Of a stretch of 64,000 nucleotides of DNA, positions 11,929-26,000 are shown piece by piece; the first letter of the stretch is position 1, and the number at the start of each line of letters is the position of its first letter. This stretch comes from Calycina herbarum. Its lineage: Eukaryota > Ascomycota > Leotiomycetes > Helotiales > Pezizellaceae. Where the stretch lies: assembly GCA_001414485.1 (NCBI GenBank), contig LLEY01000162.1:1-64000 (forward strand), in the 5' to 3' direction. A program made the translations under genes and the position numbers. The notes under the pieces were generated by a model. It was not told where the DNA came from and searched no databases. It saw nothing but the letters and a program-made list of their open reading frames with translations.

Positions 11929-13413
11929 AGTCCTCGGTGTTCCTTCAAAATTCATTCAGGTCGTTTCAGCGACGGGTTCATTTTGCGACTTGTTTCCGGC
12001 AATTTTTCGTTAATCGTTAAGCACTCGACCTCAGATCTATGATTCAGCGCGCGGTTTTTTGCTTGGGATTGCTGGCGTGTGGACACTAACGCTAAAGGCG
12101 TTTCTAATTCGATTCCTTATTGTATTCTGAAAGTTTACTGTCTGATTGTTTTCTTGTCATTCATATGATGCGCTGCGGAAAAAAGGGAGAATGACGAGCA
12201 GTAGTTTTCGGCACCGTTGCCGCAGCAAAAGCCGCAAAGCTCGTGGGTTGCGATTGCAGCACCTTCCAGTCACGTTTTTTCCCTTGTGTATTAGCTTCTC
12301 CCGAGGAGGCAAGAGTGATGGTTTCTGATCAGCTTTGTTCGGCAGAAAAACCTTGATCATCAATGTCATATCTTCAATTACGGAAGCTGACTGGGATGAA
12401 GTTGATGCCTTTTGATACCTTGATTTCCTTTTCTCCGAAAATGTAAAGTAGTTCGTGGTGCGTTTCTATCAAAACTGATTCCCTTTTGTATTGCTATTAT
12501 AATGGCTCTGAGAGATTTGAAGATGTAGTAAATAGAATGGCAAAGCGACAAGATCCGAACCGAAATTATACAGGTGTATGATCTTCACCATTTCTCCAAT
12601 CGGTCATTCGATTTTCCCCGCATACTTTTCATGTCCACAGCAATTCACAAATCACGATCCTTACCCCTAGTGGCGTCCACCCCCTCCATCTTAGTGAAGT
12701 TACTTGGAGAACATTATGCTCCGGAAATCCCGTTGATGGGCGCAAACAATTTCTCAGTAGTGCTGATCTTGGCCCTTCTGGGTTCTCGACTCCGACCCGC
12801 ACCTATTCTTTACTGGAGGCGAGCGAATGATCAGTTTCATGGTGCTTGAAATATGTTCACTGGAACCCACGCTTAGTTCAAAGCTGGGCCTTTAAAGTGA
12901 GCTACTGATGTCCCGCTCATAAAGTGCTCGAGCGTAGAGTTGATGGAGAATGTCTGGTGGGATCTGGATGTTAGGGCGTGGTCTGGGCTGGTTGGTGACA
13001 CTTTTTTCTCTCTTTATTTGGGTGAGAGTTGGTTCTTGGGTTTTAGTGGGAAGATGGATATCATGGTTAGCTGGGTAGTAGTTATATCTGCTGTGACGTC
13101 AGCTTATACTTTGATTATTTTGTAACCATTTTATCGTGTTTTTGCTGTTCATCGGGACTTTGACTCGCAATTCCATCCCGGCAAGATAGTTTTGCGTCGT
13201 TCATTGCATGTGTGGAAATCAGTTGTACGAATGGTTGGGAGTAATTTCATTTCGTTATTCCAGACCGCCTGAAATAATAAAGTTGATTTTTTCAGGACTT
13301 CCGGCACATTATCATCTCGTAGGTTTGCGTAGGGCGATGACTTGAAAGCTCTTATACGAACCTCTTTCTGGACTTAAACGAATACAAAAATGATTTCGAA
13401 AACCTTGTTATTC

Positions 13414-14389
13414 CTAGGTAAACGGTAACCCAGAAATAGCATTCGAACAAAAAAAGGGACATAGAAAGCCGCTGAAAGCGTGGCTATTTGTAGGTAACCT
13501 ACAGATAGCATGAGAAAAGAAGGTTGATTCAAGTTCCTATTCCTTACGAAAATCTTCAGAATAAGAATCTCTGCCCAGCGTAAAAAATGAGTAGAGTAGA
13601 GTAGAGTAATAGGCCGTTACTCTACTCTACTCAATGAAATCAGTCGTTACTCAAACTCTACTCTACTCTACTCTACTCTGAGTTACTCTGAGTAACTCAG
13701 AGTAGCGTCGGGCCGACTATCGGAGGCCGGACCGGGCACCGGAATGGTATAGGAGTCTTTATAGAGGTTACTAGACTATACCTTTAAAACTAAGAAAAGC
13801 TACTACCAAACAGTACAGAATTTAAATTTAAGATTAATTACTGTTTCTTCTTTTTCATCCGTAGAAACACTTATCTTTATTAAGAATGTATATTTAAATC
13901 CTATATAAATATCACGTGTATTACTCAGAGAAACTACTCAGAGTAATAGAGTAGTTACTCTACTCTACTCTACTCAGAGTTACTCAGAGTAACGTTGAGT
14001 AATGAGTAATTTGTTTCTTACACTTGTCTCTGCCCAAAAGGCGTGGCTATTTGCAACTCACCTACAAAAAAGCTAAAGCAATAAAACAAGAACATGAGTT
14101 AGTCAGTTGGAGGTTTAAATATAAGTTGTAAATATCCTTGAAAAGAACTTTATTACTTGAATATACAGATTTTTACAGAGGACTTGTAGAGAACCTTGTA
14201 ATAATAAATTTTGTTCGAGAAAGGTTTTGTTTTTTGTGGTTCTTTACAGATAGATAGTATGAGAAAAGAACGTGGTCTAGAAAGTAGTGCTATGAGTAGG
14301 TAACCTACTAAAAATAGCCCGAGAAGGTTAAAAAACGTGATGTACTGTATAGAGGCAGCCTCGCTATTTGTAGGTGACCTACCAACAGC
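13414..14389. repeat. Family of about 27-30 bp palindromic repeats
   Basis: At least three short inverted repeats share arms GCTATTTGTAGGT and ACCTACAGATAGC or close variants: 13483-13509 (near perfect), 14289-14318 and 14363-14389. Weaker relatives lie at 13414-13440 and 14045-14073. Two copies are followed by a shared tail, ATGAGAAAAGAA (13510-13521 and near 14260). They are present several times in 1 kb and flank the GAGTA block. Their function is unknown; they could be termini of small mobile elements. Confidence 0.6.
13589..14010. repeat. GAGTA/TACTC pentamer repeat block with inverted ends
   Basis: Two clusters of tandem AGAGT/ACTCT pentamers (13589-13705 and about 13921-14010) are separated by an AT-rich spacer of about 215 bp. 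Within each cluster the pentamer occurs in both orientations, for example GAGTAGAGTAGAG followed by TTACTCTACTCTACTC, then self-complementary GAGTAACTCAGAGTA. The two clusters also resemble each other, so the whole looks like a small element bounded by simple-sequence palindromes. No coding capacity is seen. Confidence 0.7.
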
Positions 14390-15259
14390 AATAAATGATT
14401 CGATGACTTCCCCAACTACATACCCCACATACCCGCACCCTTAGTTTTATTAGCACTTACTTACTACTTATCGAAGTTTGCCAGAGGTGATATAAAGTAA
14501 TATAAACAAAAAGATAAAAAGGAAAGGGAAATACTATTTAAATAGTAAGATAGGAAAGGTCATTAATCTAGTAATTTTTTCACATTTCCATCGCCAGTGC
14601 TAATTTTATCAAAATCCCAAGTCTCCGATGGAAGGAAAACATTCATACGTAGCCAGATAATGACTGAAGTAGCCCAATCCTTGCGCACTAGTTAACCACT
14701 CACTTGTGTCTTTTCATCTGGGGTCTCTTAGCTTGCCAAAGTGGGGAATATGTCAACGCTCAGTGGAGGCTCGGGACATCTGAAAACAAAGCATATAATC
14801 TCGAGATGACAGAAAACTAAACACATTGCGCTGAGGAAGCTGGAAGAATCAAAAGCCAGTTCCCCAGATATCCGAAATGTTTCGCACAGTCGGGCCATCT
14901 CTGGCGGGTAGTTGCCACACGTTCTCCAACCCATGCAAAGAAGTCCAGAACCGCGGCTAGGAGAACTCGGGAAATTGAGGAATAATTTTTGATCATGGAA
15001 TCAATTCTCTAATCTCCAAACGAAAAAAACATCAGCACGCAGCATTTATCTTTGTACAAGTTTCTTCTCTCTTCCATCCACCACCTTCCAACCCCCTTTC
15101 TGTGATTGCCACTTTTTTTAAGAACTCTCCAATTCCCCAGCCGCCCATATATGCACATCAAGAAACCACCACTTCTACCGCAGGAAAACAAATGAAAAGG
15201 ATTTAGGCATGTGCTCGGGATTAAGTCGCGGGAGGAGTAAGCGGAGTTTGGCGTGGGAT

Positions 15260-16130
15260 TTAGTCTTTCTTTGGTGCGCTTTGGACTTGGCCTTTGCCAG
15301 AGTAACCTTCGGAGGAGATACCGGAGATGGGTTCTGAGTTTTGTGCCTGTGGAGAATTGGTTAGCTTGTGCTTCAATTTCTGATAACTGCTCTCCTCAAT
15401 GCTTTCCAATTCCCTCCATTTAAATGGCCACCTTTCATGCAATCAACCCATCCGCCATGACCAATTCCGTACATCCGAAAATATAGGACCAGACCGAAAA
15501 TGTTGAATCGCGCGGAGAAATTTGTGACGTACCTTGAGATACTCGTTTGTTGCCTCTTGGTACTCCTTGTTCATTGTTGATGGTCCAGCTCCTCCGAACA
15601 TACGGATACCAGCAAAGAGTGCTCCACTGATAGCAACACCGAGAGCGACCAAACCAGCGACTTGCCAGTTCTCTCCAGGAGGATCGAGGGCTCGTGGACC
15701 GTGGTTGCCAAAGGCAATGTAGTATGCTAATCACAAACAGAAATATTAGCTTCATTCTACCCCCAAGGTCCGTTTGCGAAATATGATTCTCGATGAGGGG
15801 TCAATGGGCGAACAATGATTGCCCTCTAAGCTCGCAGAAAGCAATCGAGTGGAATTGAAGCTCTCGCTGAGCTTCATATGGCGTCATGTCGTGTGGAGGG
15901 TTAAACGTACAAGCTTTCTTCTCCTGTGTCGTCAACTCGGCCCAAGGAGACTTCATTCTATCTCTCAAAGCCATCCACAACTCGGCCTGCTCTGGCGGTG
16001 GCATAGCCTCCCATCTCTTCTCGATATCCGCCAATGTTGGGTTCGAGATCGCGTGTGCACATCTTTGCTGGACCGCAACGGGGGATCGTACGATGGTTCG
16101 CGAGCTTCGGATTAGGGAGTTGCGCAACAT
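15260..16130 (-). CDS. COX5: Cytochrome c oxidase subunit 5 (yeast Cox5 / mammalian COX4 family)
   Basis: Nuclear-encoded inner-membrane subunit of respiratory complex IV. Exons are 16130-15911, 15726-15533 and 15346-15260, totalling 501 nt and 166 aa. Introns are 184 nt (GTACGT...TTAG) and 186 nt (GTACGT...ACAG). The N-terminus MLRNSLIRSSRTIVRS is a basic, serine-rich mitochondrial presequence. The family core follows: IEKRWEAMPPPEQAELW, then SPWAELTTQEKKA. Exon 2 restores SYYIAFGNHGPRA and carries the single membrane helix (VALGVAISGALFAGIRMF). TMNKEYQEATNEYLK is the conserved post-helix segment. Exon 3 encodes a short 28-residue tail. Length and order match fungal Cox5. The unspliced frames give truncated proteins, so the introns are needed. 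Confidence 0.94.
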
Positions 16131-20083
<3,953 letters not shown>

Positions 20084-21992
20084 GATTTTTACTCAATTCT
20101 TTGAACCTGTAATCATCTGAGGATCTTTTCTGATTGCTCTTTTTTTCCCGGCAGAGATGTTTTGAAAGGCAAACTGTAATGGGTACATGAGACGAAGTTG
20201 GGCATGATGCTTTTTAGCAGACGATTGATGGGACATGAAAACCTTATGATATGAATAGAAGCCCTCAACTCATGAAAAATTGGCGTGATAAATTTTCTTC
20301 TCTTCAATTGCGAAATCTTTCAATTCATTTATATATAAATATGAGCTCTTATGGTCTTCTAGTCAATTTATCTTGCCTTTTTGAGATCACTACTCGAATT
20401 ATATTTACAAGTAGTCTATGGATGAATAGTTTTTATCATGAAATTCAGTCGCGCTTCGTGTAGTATTCTTCGGAAGCAAGGTTAACAAGAAACCAACAGA
20501 AGTGCTGGTGAAGTACTCAAGTTGATTAGCTAGCTTAGCTATGAATTGCTAGGGATCCGTGAGTAATTACGAGTTTTATAGAAAAATAAACAACGCACGG
20601 ACCATAAAAGACTTTGCTTTGACACTACCGTATAAATTGACGAGAGTGATTATGAGTCTAACCGTATTTAGGTGTGGCGCTCATAGCAGAATAGTGTGGC
20701 GTAGCTGTGTTTAGAAGCAGTGTAGAGCTTCGCACCGACCAAAGCAGTTAGACTCATAATCACTCAATTTATACGGTAGCTCTACTCAAACAAAAAGCTA
20801 GCCGGGCACCCTTGCTAGTGTTGTAGTCAAAATAGTGTTTTCTATTCTCGCGGTGGATACTAAAAGCGGTAGTAAATAGAACTTTCTAAAATACTTTAGA
20901 ACCTGATTGTTTCAAAACATCTGGGTTAATTGTTCCCAATTGTTCTTATCGCTTCGAATATATTACTCTAGAAGATTGGAATAACGAGAGCTAGCTAGAG
21001 TAGGTACGAACCTAAAACATCTACTACCACTTGAAATTTAGTCTCTGTATTTCTAGTTCAAAAGTAAGGTTATATGAAGGAACAAACGTACATTTACTAG
21101 TGACGTATTCTTTAGCTGGCTTAGCTGTAAATTGTCAGGTGAGCTGGTTGGAAACACGATTAGGTAAGCATGAGACCCACTTTCTTCTAGGGACGTGCGC
21201 TTACCCTGCACCTGTCTATCTGGGCTTCGTAGCTTCCATCTCTTACTCGCACCAAACCGACCAAACCATCTTTTTTGTGGAAACTGATGTACTATGTTTT
21301 TCCGATAACGCCAAATCAAAGGAATCGAGGGACGATAAATATCCTGGCCAGAATAAGCGTGCGCTTAGAGCAGGGGCGCGGTCGGCGGAGAACAAAGGTC
21401 AGTCCATGCCATTCATTTACTTTACTTTTGAATTCGCTATACGAGTCTCTTTGTTTTGTGTCAGTATAAGTGGGGGACAATGTCTTTTATAGCTGGCCGA
21501 ACCCTGGTTTCTTTACTCTACATCGCCTACTTTTTATTAGCGATGCAGCCACCTCTTGTGTCGCGCATAACAGCCCTTTTTTGTCACCTGATACTACTTG
21601 ATTCACCATCCAGCTTTCACTTCCCGTATGGTATGGGCCGCGCTGAATCTTCGGTTGTTGGCCTCATACTTCTTTGATTCATGTATAAAACACTCGAGGA
21701 TGCCAACAAAGTTGTCGCTGCGTATCTGGCAATTACCGAAAACTTCTGGAATCATCCCCCTTTCTGCTGTTCCCACTCCACCAATTTAGCCTGTGTCTTC
21801 ACCTTTGGCTCTTCATTAGAACGCAGTCTCACCAACTTTTAGATCTCTACCTCGACCACAAGAATAGTGGTTTCATATCTCAACAAACTCCCCAGTGCAC
21901 TTCGGCTTTCGTCCTCACCTTACCTACATCAACTTCACATCTCATCTCACATCTCACTTCTACCACGGTCTTCTCCGGCGACATAGGCCATT
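20084..21992. other. Intergenic between GAPDH and HDA1
   Basis: It holds the GAPDH 3' flank, the MITE-like inverted repeat at 20626-20778, and AT-rich sequence to about 21.0 kb. A plus frame of 153 codons at 21031-21492 has no recognisable domain and no good support. The right end is the C/T-rich HDA1 promoter and leader. Confidence 0.6.
20626..20778. mobile_element. MITE-like element with about 32-bp terminal inverted repeats
   Basis: The left terminus has CCGTATAAATTGA, then GTGATTATGAGTCTAAC after a 5-bp CGAGA insertion. It is matched in reverse complement at the right terminus (20747-20776). TA dinucleotides flank both ends (20626-20627 and 20777-20778), as for Tc1/mariner-type target duplication. 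The interior is about 80 bp with no coding capacity. A non-autonomous miniature inverted-repeat element is the simplest reading. The parent transposon is not in the window. Confidence 0.75.
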
Positions 21993-24541
21993 ATGGAGTC
22001 CCCGTTTTCTTCTACGATGCTGCAAAGTAGTACAGTAGATACCATTATGGGTGAGAGTGAGACCTCATACGAAACCAATGGCCACCTTCTCAACGGCGGC
22101 TACCTTGATCCTCGAGAGTTGCAACCGCAACCTTATTCAGAATCTCCAGTCCACGTGGAGAAAGTCGTTCACCAGTGTCGTCGAGATTCAATGGATGAGA
22201 CATCTCAAGGGGAATCCCAAGAAGAGACCCAAGATTCCGTTGTGTACCATGAACGCAAATCATATCTGCCGACAGGCTGTTGTTATGACGACAGAATGAA
22301 GTTCCATGCCAACGCGGATTATTCCGAGACTGCATATCACCCGGAAGATCCTCGACGCATAGAAGCCATAATGAACGCTTTTAGAGCAGCAGGCTTAATC
22401 TATGGAGGCAGTGAAGCTGAGCTTCAGGAGATATTAGAAGCAGCGCCGACGAAATACATGTGGCGTGTCCCTGCTAGAGAAGCGACGAGAGAGGAGATCT
22501 GTCTGGTCCACACGCCTTCCCATTACGAGTGGGTTGAAGAGTTATCGACAAAACCCGCTTCCGAGCTTCGTGCTATGACTATGACCTTTGATGAAGGCCG
22601 CAAGTCGTTATATGTGAGCAGTCTTACCCATTATGCAGCACGCATTGCCGCTGGAGGTGCCATCGAGTCCTGTAAGAGGGTTGTTGAGGGCGAAGTAAAA
22701 AATGCCATCGCCGTCATTCGACCACCTGGACATCATGCAGAGAACAATGAGTCGATGGGATTTTGTATCTTCAACAATGTTCCGATTGCAGCCAGGGTAT
22801 GCATGAATGACTACCCGGAGACGTGCAGAAAGGTTCTTATCCTTGACTGGGATGTTCATCATGGAAATGGCATACAAAATATTTTTTACGAAGATGCGAA
22901 TGTTCTATACATCTCACTACATGTTTACGAAGATGGGCAATTTTATCCCGGAAAGCCAGATGTGGAAGGCATCCCCGATGGAGGAATAAACAATGTTGGA
23001 TTCGGCGCTGGTATGGGTTACAATATCAACATTGGCTGGCACGCACAGGGTATGGGAGATGGGGAGTACATGGCGGCATTTCAGAAGATAGTCATGCCAG
23101 TCGCACAAGAATTTGATCCAGATCTTGTCATTATATCCGCTGGCTTCGATGCAGCTGCTGGAGACGAGCTAGGAGGATGTTTTGTCACGCCAGCTTGCTA
23201 TTCCCATATGACACACATGTTGATGTCCTTGGCTGGCGGAAAGGTCGTAGTCTGCCTCGAAGGTGGTTACAGTCTAGACGCAATCTCGAGATCAGCTCTA
23301 GCAGTTGCCCAGACCCTGATGGGAGAACCACCCGAGCGGTTGCACGTCCCAGCATGCAATGCCAAGGCATCACGAGATATAGAAAATGTGCGGTCCACCC
23401 TCAGCTCCTATTGGGAATGTCTGAGACCCGGTGTTGTTCCCGTCGGAGATCTGGTTGGTCGAAAGGCCGAGAGACTGAGTGCTGTTGTGAGATCCTGGGA
23501 GAAGAGCGAGTTATGCAAGAAGCATAATATGGCTTCGGTGCCTGTCTTGCGTAGCAGAGTGAACAAGGTCTTTGATAACCAAGTCTTGGTGACCCCAAAG
23601 ATACAATTTGCGAAGAAGATTCTGCTCATTATCCACGACCCGTAAGTTATCGATCTCTTCAGATATCAATTTACTAATGGAGTTCAGACCCGAGATTATT
23701 GCTCAACCAGATAGTATCGACAATTCAGTTCAGTCACATAACGCATGGATGGTTAGTCATTAACTCATAGAAATACTGATGGAGCTAATCTATCTTTTAG
23801 ACTACTGATCTGTTACCATACCTTGATTGGGCTATAGAAAATGGGTTCGGCGTTATCGATGTCAATTTCCCCAAAGAAATCCCAGAACACGATACTACCC
23901 CATTTCACGAAAGAACCACCGAGGATGATATACAGCAGCAATCCAGGGACTTGCTTGGATACTTATGGGATAACCATCTTGCACCTCTCCCAAACATTCC
24001 AGTTGCCCTCCTAGGCGTCGGCGACGCATACCTCGGAATCAAGCAACTATTAACATCTCGAGGTACGTCTTCCCCCAAACCATCCTCCATATCCCCCACT
24101 AACCACAAACCCCCAGACGTCAAAGACCGCATCCCCTGCGTCCTCTCCTTCGTAACCGGTTCCCTCCGCCCAGTAAAATCAGAAACTGACTCCGACCTTT
24201 CAACCTGGTACAAAAACAACTCTCTCATCTTCGTCTCCTACCTCCACTCCTGCTGGAACGACGAAGAAAATGCCAAGCGAGTGCGCAAGAACCGCTTCGG
24301 AACTGTGGAGAAAAGTGAGGTTAATGGGATTGGACCCATGCTGAGCAAGTATGAGGATAAGGCTACAAAGTGGCTTGCGGAGAAGGTTCGAGATTGGGAG
24401 GCGAGGCGAGGAGGGGATGAGACGGAGGAGGATGATGAGCTTGCTATGGGTCATACGAGTATGAGAGCTCCTAGTTCTACGGCTGCTACGTTTGGACCGG
24501 CTCTTGGGGATGCGGGGAGGGGGGTTGCTATCAATGTTTGA
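21993..24541 (+). CDS. HDA1: Class II histone deacetylase Hda1
   Basis: Zn-dependent lysine deacetylase acting on histones H3/H2B in repressive complexes in the nucleus. Exons are 21993-23641, 23688-23751, 23801-24062 and 24117-24541, giving 2400 nt and 799 aa. Introns are 46, 49 and 54 nt. The deacetylase domain spans about residues 95-420, with RPPGHHAENNESMGFC (about 242), the metal-binding DWDVHHGNG (about 285) and SAGFDAAAGDELGG (about 382). The C-terminal half, from about residue 530 across introns 1-3, is the Arb2-like domain found in fungal Hda1 (KILLIIHDP, then PVALLGVGDAYLGI, FVTGSLRP, YLHSCW). The N-terminal 90 residues are acidic and disordered. Catalytic residues are intact. An earlier start is excluded by upstream stops in frame. 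Confidence 0.95.
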
Positions 24542-26000
24542 GGGCGGAGGGGATGGAGAGGCTGTATGTGGCAGGCGAGAGTGGGAGCGGAGGATGAGCA
24601 TGAGGTTGCAGAGGGAAGCTTCGACGTGTTCTCTATTCAAATGGTTTGCTTTGGTGGATTTGCGGGAGGGATTGTTTCTCGAGGGATTTGCGCATTTGGC
24701 TTTGCATACATAGCACGCATTTGAATCTTTCTTTTGTTGCTAGGCTAGGCTGGGATGGGATGGGATGGGATGGCTGTGGTTGAGATTTGTCTAGCGGGGT
24801 GGTTTTCCTTCTGTTTTTATATAACTTCGCTTTTCTATGCTTGTTCTCGAGCATGGAGAGAGGCAGAGGGGAGAGGAGAAAATGAGAACAACTTACCTTT
24901 CTTCTTGCTGAACATTTTGACTTTCTCTGTGCTTTTTGCTTTTTGCTATTTCATATTGAGGTTTGTACTGGTGAGTAACGACTTGGATTAAATACTTTCA
25001 TTGCCCGAGAAGACTCGGGTAAGTAAGATGAACGAAGGAAATTTACTTCTTCTCAATCATTTCCCCCCCTCGAAACTTGGTTCATATAGTTCAATTGTCC
25101 TAACCATCCTCGAATAATTCCATCATCCAACTATAACTTGGCATGAAGATTAACCAGAGCCAAGGTCTCCAGACATGAAAGTAACAAACAAAAAGACAGA
25201 CAGAGGAGGCTTTTGTTAACTTTTTCAATCGCCAATACCCTAAAACACAGCCCACATTCTAAAATCACTCTCCAACCCCATTTGAAGGCAAATCCCAAAA
25301 ACAAAATACCATCCGTCGTCCTCTAATCTCATCTTTTCACTCCTAGCAGCAGCCTTTCACTTGAATAATCAAAGATCCCAAGCCATGGAAACTCAATACA
25401 ATTCAAGACTAGATTTGAGGGAAGTAGAGGAAACTTCCCATTCCCTTTCACCAGATCAAATATAGCACAGCACAGCTCCCAAGAGAAGAGGAAAGGGATA
25501 GAAAAGAGAGAAAAATTGGTAGGTAACTAGACCCCCCTCATTTGAGGAGGTTGGATTTATTTCATTTGCGTTTTGATTTTCATTACGGACACATTCTCTC
25601 TTTATCTCTCCCCTTCGCCTTCCATCTCGCCTTCCCCTCCCGAATTCTCTCATCCCATCAGCACTCTCAATCTCAGTGCTCACAAAAATATATATTACAA
25701 AAAAAGGTTCTCATGCTCTCAAAACTCGCGCGAAAAGACGCCCCGCCGCCCAAAAATTCCGAAAAAAAAAAGCATGCACACACATCATCTCTCATCTGTT
25801 GTGAAGGGGGTATTTAAAAAGATCTTCATCTCAAACGCTTTGTATCTCTCTCTCTCTCTCTGGTCGGATCTCCCAGACCAACCTGGTCTCCAGGATCATC
25901 ATATCTCATCATAATAACAAAGAAAGAAAATCCCCTCTCAAAAGGGTTCAAGGAAGAACACCGAGCCCCATACCCACAAACCCACAAACCCAATAAATAC
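24542..26000. other. Intergenic, convergent 3' flanks
   Basis: It lies between HDA1 (+) and the AF4-like candidate (-), so both 3' ends fall here. Simple repeats are present: GGGAT units near 24752-24773 and a TC run near 25845-25861. No gene seen. Confidence 0.65.

Larger units (their letters stand above)
11929..15259. other. Long gene-free region with repeats
   Basis: It holds the 3' UTR of the NUFIP1-like gene at left and the COX5 3' flank at right. The middle (13.4-14.4 kb) carries a pentamer repeat block and several short palindromic repeats, listed separately. Sequence around 13.75-13.93 kb and 14.45-14.60 kb is AT-rich. I see no coding region. Confidence 0.65.

Noticed and set aside
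21031..21492. 153-codon plus-strand frame between GAPDH and HDA1
   Set aside because: No recognisable motif and overlapping minus frame of similar quality; intergenic sequence is the simpler reading.
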